The translations under genes were made by a program, and so were the position numbers. A DNA stretch of 64,000 bases from Rhizocola hellebori (lineage in GTDB: Bacteria > Actinomycetota > Actinomycetes > Mycobacteriales > Micromonosporaceae), in assembly GCF_016862955.1 (NCBI RefSeq), contig NZ_BONY01000023.1, positions 1-64,000 on the forward strand, read 5' to 3'. The notes below the pieces were generated by a model. It saw only the letters and a program-made list of their open reading frames with translations. It made no database searches and was not told where the DNA came from. Positions 56,607 to 64,000 of the stretch are shown here, piece after piece. Numbering within the stretch: position 1 is the first letter of the stretch; each line of letters opens with the position of its first letter.

Positions 56607-57926
56607 TTATCGAAACGCCGAGTCATCGAATGGGCCAACTGCCGCGAGTGTCATCGGAGCAGCCAGGACCTGTGCCGCCATGGCATTGGCGTCATCGAGC
56701 GTCACCGCGTCGACCTTCTCCAACAGCTCGTCCATGGTGAGCAGCTCGCCGTGCAGCAACTCGCCCTTGCCCAGGCGGCTCATCCGCGATCCGGTGTCCT
56801 CCAAGCCGAGCACGAGTGCGCCTTTGAGCATGCCTTTGCCGCGGCGCAATTCGTCCGGGGTGATCCCCTCCGCCGCGGTCTTGGCCATCTCGGCTCGGAT
56901 CAGGTCGAGCACCTCACCCGACTTCGCTGGAGCACAGCCGGCGTAAACGCCGAACGTTCCGGTCTCTGCGAAATGGGAGACGTAGGAGTAGACCGAGTAG
57001 GCCAGCCCCCGCTGCTCACGGATGCTCTGGAAGAGCCGGCTGGACATGCCGCCGCCGAAGACGTTGTTGAGCACGCCCAACGCGAATCGTTGCTCGTCAT
57101 GCCTTCCCGTGGCAGCTCCGCCGAGTACCAGATGAGCCTGCTCGGTGTCATCGCCACGCACCACGGTGGTAGCGGGGCGCAGCTTCACCTTTGACTCAGG
57201 TGACCGCATCGCCGCGGGCACACCCGCCGCGAACGAGGCGAACGACGAGTCGGCGAAGGCCTGCCGCACCTGCTTCACCACCGTCGCGTGATCGAGGTTG
57301 CCGGCGGCGGCCACCACGATGTTGGGCGAGGTGTAGCGCCGCCGATAGAAGCCGTTGATCTGCTTGCGGGACATCGGCGTGATGGTCTCGACGGTGCCGG
57401 AGATGAGCCGCCCCAACGGATGGTCTCCATAGAGCGCCGCCATGTGCAGGTCGTGCACCTCCTCGGAGGGCTCGTCGGCGTGCATGGCGATCTCTTCGAG
57501 GATCACGCCACGCTCGGTCTCCACATCGGAGTCGAGCAGCACCGAGTCGGCCACCGCATCGCACATGACCTCGATCGCCAACGGCAGATCGGCGTCGAGC
57601 ACCCGCGCGTAGTAGCAGGTGTATTCCTTTGACGTGTAAGCGTTTGTCTCGCCGCCCACGGCTTCGATGGCCGACGAGATGTCCATCGCGGAACGCTTCT
57701 TGGTGCCCTTGAAGAGCAGGTGCTCCAGGAAGTGGGAGGCCCCGCTGAGTTGGGGCGCCTCGTCACGCGAGCCGACGCCCACCCAGATGCCGAAGGAGAC
57801 GCTGCGCATCGCCGGGATCGCCTCGGTGAGGATGCGCATTCCGTCGGGCAGCACGGTGCGGCGGACGACCCCTCCGAGGTCGCCCGCCACCTTACGCGTT
57901 ACTGCCCTGTTGAGGCGGTCTTTCAT
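56607..57926 (-). CDS. M16-family zinc peptidase
   Basis: This 439-residue insulinase/processing-peptidase-like protein has the inverted zinc motif H65-F-L-E68-H69 and the downstream acidic ligand region ([17 protein letters not shown]). It probably cleaves small peptides in the cytoplasm. It is conserved next to pnp in actinobacteria and firmicutes. The start overlaps the pnp stop as ATGA. Confidence 0.94.
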   Translation of the reverse strand: MKDRLNRAVTRKVAGDLGGVVRRTVLPDGMRILTEAIPAMRSVSFGIWVGVGSRDEAPQLSGASHFLEHLLFKGTKKRSAMDISSAIEAVGGETNAYTSKEYTCYYARVLDADLPLAIEVMCDAVADSVLLDSDVETERGVILEEIAMHADEPSEEVHDLHMAALYGDHPLGRLISGTVETITPMSRKQINGFYRRRYTSPNIVVAAAGNLDHATVVKQVRQAFADSSFASFAAGVPAAMRSPESKVKLRPATTVVRGDDTEQAHLVLGGAATGRHDEQRFALGVLNNVFGGGMSSRLFQSIREQRGLAYSVYSYVSHFAETGTFGVYAGCAPAKSGEVLDLIRAEMAKTAAEGITPDELRRGKGMLKGALVLGLEDTGSRMSRLGKGELLHGELLTMDELLEKVDAVTLDDANAMAAQVLAAPMTLAAVGPFDDSAFR

Positions 57927-60250
57927 TCGCGACGCTGACGACGCTCGCGCCGCTCGCCACCTTCGCGCGGGCCTCGGTCTCCGCGATCTCCACGCGGGCC
58001 GCGGTCGCCGGCACCCTCGCGCGGCGGACGGTCGCCGCCTTCGCGGGGCGCCCGCTCGGTGACGATCGGGTTGCCGTCAGGGCCGATCTTGTCCAGATAG
58101 ATCTTGCCGCGGGCATCCACATCGGCGATGACGACCTCGACCTTGTCGCCGACATTGAGGAAGTCCTCGACCTTGTCGACGCGCTTGCCGTCGCCCACCT
58201 TGCTGATGTGCAGCAGGCCGTCGCGTCCCGGTACCAAGGAAACGAAGGCACCGAAGGCAGCGGTCTTCACGACCGTGCCCAGGAACCTGTCGCCCACCTT
58301 CGGCAGGGTCGGGTTGGCGATGGCGTTGATCCGCTCCACCGCGGCGGCGGCCGATGGGCCGTCGGTCGCGCCGACGTAGATCGTGCCGTCGTCCTCGATG
58401 GAGATCTCGGCGCCGGTCTCGTCCTGGATGGCGTTGATGGTCTGGCCCTTGGGGCCGATCACCATACCGATCTTGTCGACCGGGATCTTCACCGTGGTGA
58501 CCCGCGGCGCGTAGTCGCTCATCTCCCCCGGCGAGGCGATGGCCTGGGCCATCACGCCGAGGATGGTGTGCCGCGCCTCGTTGGCCTGCTGCAGAGCGGC
58601 GGCCAAGACATCGGACGGGATGCCGTCGAGCTTGGTGTCCAGCTGCAGCGCGGTGACGAACTCCGACGTGCCGGCGACCTTGAAGTCCATGTCGCCGAAG
58701 GCGTCTTCGGCGCCGAGGATGTCGGTCAGCGTCACGTATTCGGTCTTGCCGTCGACCTCATCGGAGATGAGGCCCATCGCGATGCCCGCGACCGGCGCCT
58801 TGAGCGGCACACCGGCGCTAAGCAGCGACAGGGTCGACGCGCAGACCGAGCCCATCGAGGTGGAACCGTTGGAGCCCAACGCTTCCGAGACCTGACGGAT
58901 CGCGTAAGGGAACTCCTCGCGCGCCGGCAGCACCGGAATCAGAGCCCGCTCGGCCAGCGCGCCGTGACCGATTTCGCGGCGCTTCGGCGAGCCAACCCGG
59001 CCGGTCTCACCGGTCGAGTAGGGCGGGAAGTTGTAGTTGTGCATGTAGCGCTTGGTCTTGGCCGGCGACAGAGTGTCTAGCGCCTGCTCCATGCGCAGCA
59101 TGTTCAGCGTGGTGACGCCCATGATCTGGGTTTCCCCGCGCTCGAACAGGGCCGAGCCGTGAACCCGCGGCAGCACCTGGATCTCGGCGGACAGGTCGCG
59201 GATGTCCCGCAGCCCCCGGCCGTCGATGCGGACGCCCTCACGCAGGACGCGCGAACGCACTTCGTGCTTGGTCAGCGACCTGAACGCCGGTGAAAGCTCC
59301 TTCTCGCGGCCTTCGTACTGCGGCGCGACCTCGGCGAGCACCTTCTCCTTGACCAGGTCGAGCGCCTCTTCCCGCTCGGCCTTGCCAGCGATCTTCAGCG
59401 CCTCGGCGACCTCGGACCCGGCCGCGGCCTTGACCGACGCGTAGACGTCGTCCTGGTAGTCGAGGAAGACCGGGAACTCGGTCACCGGCTTCGCCGCCAC
59501 CTCGGCCAGCTCGCTCTGAGCGCGGCACAGCTCGCGGATCGCGGCCTTGGCGGCCTCAAGCCCACTGGCCACGACCTCCTCGGTCGGCGCCACGCCACCA
59601 TCGGCGACGAGCTTGACCGTGTGCTCGGTCGCCTCGGCCTCCACCATCATCACGGCGACGTCGCCGTCGGGCAGGGCCCGGCCGGCCACCACCATGTCGA
59701 AGGTGGCGCGCTCAAGCTCGGCGATGGTCGGGAACGCCACCCACTGGCCGTCGATGTGCGCGACCCGGGTCGCTCCGATCGGGCCGCTGAACGGCAAGCC
59801 GGAAAGCTTGGTGGACATGCTGGCCGCGTTGATCGCGACCACGTCGTAAGGGTGCTGCGGGTCGAGCGCGAGCACGGTTTCGATGACCTGAACCTCGTTG
59901 CGCAGGCCCTTCACGAAGGAAGGCCGCAGCGGGCGGTCGATGAGGCGGCAGGTGAGCACCGCGTCCTCGCTCGGGCGTCCCTCACGGCGGAAGAACGAGC
60001 CCGGAATGCGTCCGGCCGCGTACATGCGCTCTTCGACATCCACCGTCAGCGGGAAGAAGTCGAACTGCTCTTTGGGCTGCTTGCTGGCGGTCGTGGTGGA
60101 AAGCACCACCGTGTCGCCCAGCTGGGCGACGACTGCACCGGCGGCCTGCTTGGCAAGGCGGCCGGTGGAGAAAGTGATCTCGCGGGTGCCGAATGCACCG
60201 TTGTCGATCACTGCTTTGCTGGTTTGTTCGCCGAGTGTCGTCTCGGTCAT
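57923..60250 (-). CDS. pnp: polynucleotide phosphorylase (guanosine pentaphosphate synthetase)
   Basis: This 775-residue trimeric 3'-5' exoribonuclease/polymerase is involved in RNA turnover. Two RNase PH domains are separated by the helical domain. A KH domain ([25 protein letters not shown]) and S1 domain ([23 protein letters not shown]) follow. The C-terminal 40 residues are an Arg/Gly/Glu-rich disordered tail. In Streptomyces the orthologue (GpsI) also has guanosine pentaphosphate synthetase activity. Confidence 0.97.
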   Translation of the reverse strand: MTETTLGEQTSKAVIDNGAFGTREITFSTGRLAKQAAGAVVAQLGDTVVLSTTTASKQPKEQFDFFPLTVDVEERMYAAGRIPGSFFRREGRPSEDAVLTCRLIDRPLRPSFVKGLRNEVQVIETVLALDPQHPYDVVAINAASMSTKLSGLPFSGPIGATRVAHIDGQWVAFPTIAELERATFDMVVAGRALPDGDVAVMMVEAEATEHTVKLVADGGVAPTEEVVASGLEAAKAAIRELCRAQSELAEVAAKPVTEFPVFLDYQDDVYASVKAAAGSEVAEALKIAGKAEREEALDLVKEKVLAEVAPQYEGREKELSPAFRSLTKHEVRSRVLREGVRIDGRGLRDIRDLSAEIQVLPRVHGSALFERGETQIMGVTTLNMLRMEQALDTLSPAKTKRYMHNYNFPPYSTGETGRVGSPKRREIGHGALAERALIPVLPAREEFPYAIRQVSEALGSNGSTSMGSVCASTLSLLSAGVPLKAPVAGIAMGLISDEVDGKTEYVTLTDILGAEDAFGDMDFKVAGTSEFVTALQLDTKLDGIPSDVLAAALQQANEARHTILGVMAQAIASPGEMSDYAPRVTTVKIPVDKIGMVIGPKGQTINAIQDETGAEISIEDDGTIYVGATDGPSAAAAVERINAIANPTLPKVGDRFLGTVVKTAAFGAFVSLVPGRDGLLHISKVGDGKRVDKVEDFLNVGDKVEVVIADVDARGKIYLDKIGPDGNPIVTERAPREGGDRPPREGAGDRGPRGDRGDRGPREGGERRERRQRRE

Positions 60251-60394
60251 GTGAGCTTCCTGCTCCTTCTACGTCGTGGCGCGCCGCAGGAGGCTAGGGG
60301 AAGAGCCGGTCTTCGATCGAAGTACTCGGATTCGCTCCGGGTACCACTACCGAGGACCGACGGCCCGCCTGAAGTGCGCCTATTTCTTTTTCAA

Positions 60395-60423
60395 GGGGGA
60401 GCAGCCCGGTCGGCCGCTCCCCC
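60395..60423 (-). terminator. hairpin between rpsO and pnp
   Basis: GGGGGAGC (60395-60402) and GCTCCCCC (60416-60423) form a perfect 8-bp stem with a 13-base loop, six bases after the rpsO stop. It may reduce read-through into pnp or be the site where RNA processing separates the two messages. Confidence 0.65.
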
Positions 60424-60428
60424 GTAAA

Positions 60429-60698
60429 TCACTTCCGCAGACCGAGGCGCGCTAGGAGCTCCCGGTAGCGTGTGATGTCCTTCTTCTGAAGGTAGGTCAG
60501 CAGCCGCTTGCGCTGGCCGACCAGCAGAAGCAGACCACGACGGCTGTGGTGGTCGTGCTTGTGCATCTTCAGATGCTCGGTCAGGTCTTTGATCCGCTTG
60601 GTGAGCATCGCCACCTGCACCTCGGGGGAACCGGTGTCACCCTCGGTGGTCGCGTACTCCTGCATGATCGACTTCTTGACGTCAGCGTCGAGCGCCAT
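60429..60698 (-). CDS. rpsO: 30S ribosomal protein S15
   Basis: This 89-residue ribosomal protein binds 16S rRNA early in 30S assembly. The conserved [27 protein letters not shown] core is intact and length is standard. GGGAGATT precedes the ATG. The rpsO-pnp pairing is nearly universal in bacteria. Confidence 0.98.
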   Translation of the reverse strand: MALDADVKKSIMQEYATTEGDTGSPEVQVAMLTKRIKDLTEHLKMHKHDHHSRRGLLLLVGQRKRLLTYLQKKDITRYRELLARLGLRK

Positions 60699-60786
60699 AA
60701 TCTCCCTAACTGTGGGGTTTTCCTTACGCCCCGTCCCCCACGGCGTCGGGCAGGTAGACGAGGCTAATCGCCATCTAGGCTATCAG

Positions 60787-61725
60787 TTAGGACGAGGCAC
60801 TCACGCCGAGTACCGCCCGAGTGCGCTCAACGTCATCCTCAATGGCCCGCACAAGATCATCGACGTCTGTGAACTTGAGCTGTGGGCGCAGATGGGCGAC
60901 GAAATCGAAGGCCAGCCGCTCCCCGTAGAGATCGCCATCGAAATCCAGGATGTAGCCCTCCAGGCGACGCTCCTGCCCCGAGAACGTCGGGTTCGTCCCG
61001 ATCGACACCGCCGCGGGCAGCCGCTCGGCCCCGCGAACCAGCCACGCGGCGTAGATGCCGTCGCCCGGAATGGCGGTGAAGCGGGCGGTCATCAGGTTTG
61101 CGGTCGGAAAGCCGAGCGTGCGGCCCCGCTGATCCCCGCGCACCACCACCCCCTCCACGCGATGTGGCCGGCCAAGCACCTGAGCGGCGGCCGTCACGTC
61201 ACCGGCATCGACACAGGCTCGGACATAGGTAGACGAAAAGATCACACCGTCCGCGGTCACCAGCGGGGAGGGCTCCACCGCGAAACCGAACGTGCGGCCC
61301 AGCTTGGTCAGCAGCTCGACATCGCCGGCCGCTTTGTGGCCGAAACGGAAGTTCTCACCGACGACCACCAGGGCCGCGTGCATGTGCTCGACGAGCATGT
61401 CGTGCACGAACTGCTCCGCGCTCAGCCGCGAGAAATCGAGCGTGAACGGCTGCACGCACAGCACATGGACACCGAGCTGCTCGATCAGCTCCGCCTTGCG
61501 CAACTGCCCGGTCAGCACCGCCGGATGGGAACCCGGCCGCACCACCTCCGAGGGATGCGGGTCGAACGTGAGCACCAGACTGGGCAACCCCAGCCCCTTG
61601 GCCCGCTCCACGGCATGGCCGATGGTGGCTTGGTGTCCCATATGGACACCGTCGAAGACTCCGATGGTGACCACCGAACGGCCCCAGCCCCTCGGCGCCG
61701 CCTCATAACCCCGCCAACGGTGCAT
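60787..61725 (-). CDS. ribF: bifunctional riboflavin kinase / FAD synthetase
   Basis: This 312-residue enzyme converts riboflavin to FMN and FAD. An N-terminal nucleotidyltransferase (VTIGVFDGVHMGHQATI) precedes a C-terminal kinase (GRTLGFPTANL, then EGYILDFDGDLYG). It starts three bases after the truB stop, so the two are translated together. Its FAD could serve ThyX encoded nearby, though no special link is implied. Confidence 0.96.
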   Translation of the reverse strand: MHRWRGYEAAPRGWGRSVVTIGVFDGVHMGHQATIGHAVERAKGLGLPSLVLTFDPHPSEVVRPGSHPAVLTGQLRKAELIEQLGVHVLCVQPFTLDFSRLSAEQFVHDMLVEHMHAALVVVGENFRFGHKAAGDVELLTKLGRTFGFAVEPSPLVTADGVIFSSTYVRACVDAGDVTAAAQVLGRPHRVEGVVVRGDQRGRTLGFPTANLMTARFTAIPGDGIYAAWLVRGAERLPAAVSIGTNPTFSGQERRLEGYILDFDGDLYGERLAFDFVAHLRPQLKFTDVDDLVRAIEDDVERTRAVLGVSASS

Positions 61726-61728
61726 CTG

Positions 61729-62607
61729 CTAACTCCCCACCAGCACGATTTCTGGACGCGCCCGGCCGTCGCGGTCGGACATGACCGCGAGCGCCGTGCC
61801 ATCCGGCCCGATCACACCGTACGGGCCGGGGATGCCGGTCTGGGGAAGTGGGCCGCCATGCGTCACCGTGCGCGCCTGTTCGGCGTCGACCGAGATGACC
61901 GGCAGCGCCCGAGCGAGCGCCTCGGACAACGGCAGGGTCACCGGATCGTCCAGCTCGGCGAGCTGCCCCAGCGTGCGCGCTTCGGCCAGCGAGAAGTCCC
62001 CCACCGCGGAGCGCCGCAGCGCGGTCAGGTGCCCACCGACCCCGAACGCGGCGCCCAAATCGCGGGCGATGGCGCGGATGTAGGTCCCGGAGGAACAGGC
62101 GACCTCGACCTCGACGTCGACCAAATCCCCGATTCGCGATATGCCCTGCACATCGATGCGCGAGATCGTCACCCGGCGCGGCTCAAGCTGGACCTCTTCG
62201 CCCTGGCGCACCCGGTGGTAGGAACGCACGCCCTTGACCTTGATCGCGCTGACCGAGGAGGGCACCTGATCCACCTCACCGGTCATCGCAGCCAGTTGCT
62301 CGCGGAGCTGGGTGTCGGAAAGGTGACCGGCCGGGACGCTCTGCGTGACGTCGCCCTCGGCATCGTCGGTGGTGGTCGCCTGGCCCAGCCGGATCGTGCC
62401 GCTGTAGACCTTCGCCGTTCCCACCACGTAGGTGAGCAGCCGCGTGGCGCGGCCGACGCCGATCACCAGCACCCCGGTCGCCATCGGGTCCAGCGTCCCC
62501 CCATGGCCGACCTTGCGGGTGCGGGCTATACGACGTAGCCGGGCTACAACGTCATGCGACGTCATGCCCGGCTCTTTGTCTACGACGATCAGTCCATCCG
62601 TGCTCAC
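61729..62607 (-). CDS. truB: tRNA pseudouridine-55 synthase
   Basis: This 292-residue enzyme modifies U55 in the tRNA T-loop. The catalytic Asp lies in KVGHGGTLDPMATGVL. The C-terminus has the actinobacterial type domain. GTG 62607 (VSTDGLIVVDKEPGMTSH) is preferred over TTG 62616 by alignment with the family N-terminus. It precedes ribF in the usual order. Confidence 0.95.
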   Translation of the reverse strand: MSTDGLIVVDKEPGMTSHDVVARLRRIARTRKVGHGGTLDPMATGVLVIGVGRATRLLTYVVGTAKVYSGTIRLGQATTTDDAEGDVTQSVPAGHLSDTQLREQLAAMTGEVDQVPSSVSAIKVKGVRSYHRVRQGEEVQLEPRRVTISRIDVQGISRIGDLVDVEVEVACSSGTYIRAIARDLGAAFGVGGHLTALRRSAVGDFSLAEARTLGQLAELDDPVTLPLSEALARALPVISVDAEQARTVTHGGPLPQTGIPGPYGVIGPDGTALAVMSDRDGRARPEIVLVGS

Positions 62608-62640
62608 AATCAGCAAGCCTGACAGGAGACGGAAGGTTGT

Positions 62641-62748
62641 TTACTGGCGGGTGTCCATAGAGGTTTGCAGGGCGCGGCGAGCCTGCTCGCGGTCTTCCTC
62701 GGCCGACGGCTTCGCACTGTTCTGCTGCTGGGACTTTTTGACGGGCAT
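62641..62748 (-). CDS. 35-residue hydrophilic small protein
   Basis: This small open frame encodes a charged, Gln/Lys/Arg-rich peptide (MPVKKSQQQNSAKPSAEE ... ALQTSMDTRQ). It has ATG at 62748 after AAGGA with good spacing and a TAA stop 33 bases before truB. Composition suggests a short helix after a basic disordered start, possibly nucleic-acid binding. It is probably cotranscribed with truB. Confidence 0.6.
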   Translation of the reverse strand: MPVKKSQQQNSAKPSAEEDREQARRALQTSMDTRQ

Positions 62749-62969
62749 GGCGAGTCCTTAATCTCCAAACGTTGATTTAACTGGACCCATGCCGGAGCCC
62801 GGGATCGCCGGGAGCGAATTGAGCCTGCTTGCGGACGCCGGGCCTTGTGGGAACCCACGCATGGCGCCGCGCCCACCAAACTATCGTTCAGGTCCACATG
62901 GTGTGTACGAGTTCCCATCATGTGAACGTCCGTTAAACGCCAGACACACCAGGAGCGAAGATCGCGGAT
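62749..62969. other. short intergenic region
   Basis: No gene is seen in this 221-bp gap between the DUF6186-like gene and the small protein. It probably holds the promoter for the small protein, truB and ribF, but no clear -35/-10 pair was identified. Confidence 0.4.
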
Positions 62970-63188
62970 CTAGCGGGCCAGAAAGTGCCAGCCGCACCAG
63001 AACCAGAAGCCGAGCAGGGCCAGCCGGCCGACCGGGATGCCGGCCAGGTCGTAACGCATGACGACGGCGGCAACCTCACCGAAACGCGGGATGCGCGACT
63101 GCGGCCGCCTCGCCAGCGCTTCGATCACCACGGCCGCGATGATGGCGGCGAGGAAGCCAGAGATGACCGCAAGTCTTGTGATGCTCAT
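62970..63188 (-). CDS. small membrane protein, DUF6186-like
   Basis: This 72-residue protein has an N-terminal helix (LAVISGFLAAIIAAVVIEALA), a loop with RIPRFGEVAAVVMRYDLAGIPVGRL, and a second helix ending FWFWCGWHFLAR. The pattern fits the small actinobacterial DUF6186 group. Its ATG overlaps the stop of the preceding membrane protein gene, so the two are coupled. Function unknown. Confidence 0.72.
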   Translation of the reverse strand: MSITRLAVISGFLAAIIAAVVIEALARRPQSRIPRFGEVAAVVMRYDLAGIPVGRLALLGFWFWCGWHFLAR

Positions 63189-63592
63189 CTGCGCACCATC
63201 CCCCAGAAGATTGTCAGCCAGCCGAAATAGCCGAGGCTGCGCATCAGATAGCCGTCGAGCAGCGGGTCGGCGAGCAACGACAGCGTCGGGAAGTCATGGG
63301 TGGACCCGAACGCGTAGGTGATTACTTCGAAGATCACGAAGATGCCGATCGGCACCAGCCACCAAACCACGCCCGGCGGAAGCACCGCGGGTGCGGTGAG
63401 CCGGGGCAGCCGGCTGGACAGCCCCGCCGTCAGCATCGCGCCGCCGAGCAGGAGCACGTAGAGGTTGGCCTCCAGCGAGAACGAGGGGAACAGCCCGCCC
63501 AGCAACGACAGCGGGACGAACACGGGGAGCACCAAATAGCGCGATAGCCACGGGCTCGATCGCTCTGCGACTAGGTCCTCTGGTTGCTCCAT
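63185..63592 (-). CDS. hypothetical membrane protein
   Basis: This 135-residue protein has about four membrane helices, with an amphipathic loop (FGSTHDFPTLSLLADPLLDGYLMRSLGY) before the last. The family is not recognised. It lies 42 bases downstream of the nrnA-like gene and overlaps the DUF6186-like gene by four bases. The pair often occurs together in related genomes as I recall, suggesting a two-component membrane complex. Confidence 0.7.
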   Translation of the reverse strand: MEQPEDLVAERSSPWLSRYLVLPVFVPLSLLGGLFPSFSLEANLYVLLLGGAMLTAGLSSRLPRLTAPAVLPPGVVWWLVPIGIFVIFEVITYAFGSTHDFPTLSLLADPLLDGYLMRSLGYFGWLTIFWGMVRR

Positions 63593-63634
63593 GTCCCGAT
63601 TGTGCCGTGTTGACTACAGTGCGTGGAGAAAAAT

Positions 63635-64000
63635 TCACTCCAAACGTTCACGAACCGCCTTGATCACCTCGGCTGCGCTGCCCCGGCCGGTGAATCCCGC
63701 GGCGAGCCGATGCCCGCCGCCGCCCAGGGCCACCGCCACCGTGCTCACGTCGGCGCCGCCCTTGCTGCGCAGGCTGACCGCCCACTCCTCGTCGGCCATC
63801 TGCTTGAGCAGGCAGGCGACGTCGGCCTCGGCGGTGCACCGGATCGAGTCGATCAACGCTTCCATCACGTAGGGCGGCTGGTCGTGCCGGCGCAGATCAT
63901 CAAGGGTGGCCACCGCGATGACCATGCCCATGCCCCGCGCGGCGGCCGGGTCGAGCTCCGCCCGGCCGAGCACCTCGCCGAAGAGCCGAACCGCTCCGAA
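63635..64000 (-). CDS. NrnA-like DHH phosphoesterase, 3' part only
   Basis: The last 122 codons of a gene entering from beyond the right edge. They contain the DHHA1 domain with GGGGHRLAAGFTGRGSAAEV, typical of the bifunctional oligoribonuclease / PAP phosphatase NrnA. The catalytic DHH half lies outside the window. The position before truB matches the conserved rbfA-nrnA-truB order. Confidence 0.88.
   Translation of the reverse strand, partial: FGAVRLFGEVLGRAELDPAAARGMGMVIAVATLDDLRRHDQPPYVMEALIDSIRCTAEADVACLLKQMADEEWAVSLRSKGGADVSTVAVALGGGGHRLAAGFTGRGSAAEVIKAVRERLE

Noticed and set aside
62785-62830. Short GC stem considered as part of a tRNA
   Set aside because: No acceptor, anticodon and T-arm arrangement could be drawn. 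No tRNA was recognised anywhere in the window.

Overview
The window comes from a high-GC actinomycete, most likely a filamentous soil type near Streptosporangiales or Streptomycetales. The evidence is uniformly GC-rich codon use, frequent GTG and TTG starts, DUF397 genes beside a DUF5753-type XRE regulator, secreted hydrolases with FN3, CBM2 and discoidin modules, and the actinobacterial core order nrnA-truB-ribF-rpsO-pnp-M16-dapB and thyX-dapA-rnj-ftsK. The family assignment is inference.

0.5-20 kb is a hemicellulose island. A secreted GH10 xylanase is divergent from a five-or-more-gene import and hydrolysis operon: two permeases, a lipoprotein binding protein, GH39 beta-xylosidase, a DUF624 membrane protein and GH42 beta-galactosidase. 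A convergent second sugar ABC operon, a LacI regulator, and a GH3 / Gfo-Idh-MocA / DUF6807 operon follow. Promoters here share GAAAnTTTC and TTCCGGAA palindromes. 20-24.2 kb holds two secreted GH18 chitinases in one operon behind a 25-bp dyad.

24.2-29.7 kb is a patch of small genes: a Cys-containing ArsR-like regulator / DUF3291 / LtrA operon, two convergent DUF397 genes, an XRE regulator, a DUF6232 membrane protein and a TPR protein. 29.6-35.9 kb is a self-contained beta-glucan module: a LacI regulator, a 1124-residue GH16-like plus TIM-barrel protein with three discoidin domains, and a GH1 beta-glucosidase. Five identical copies of the 14-bp palindrome GGAGAGCGCTCTCC lie in and around it, including one at each outer edge.

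36-41.9 kb is core: ftsK, rnj, dapA, thyX. 41.9-55.3 kb is accessory DNA lying between thyX and dapB. It holds a ribbon-helix-helix / DUF4097 operon, a DUF2752 protein, a decayed alkX copy, a small membrane protein, a 2342-residue secreted RHS protein with five VCBS-type repeats and a hydrophobic tip, an intact alkX-like DNA glycosylase, a merR-trx-GNAT operon and a GT87 glycosyltransferase. 55.3-64 kb returns to core genes: dapB, an M16 peptidase, pnp, rpsO, ribF, truB, three small genes and the 3' part of an nrnA-like gene.

The best candidates for something new are the RHS protein with its small membrane neighbour, the bracketed beta-glucan module with its GH16-like domain lacking the usual acid/base residue, the three-element palindrome at the thyX / RHH promoter, and a dispersed intergenic repeat found at two loci 35 kb apart. 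No RNA genes, CRISPR arrays or insertion sequences were recognised.
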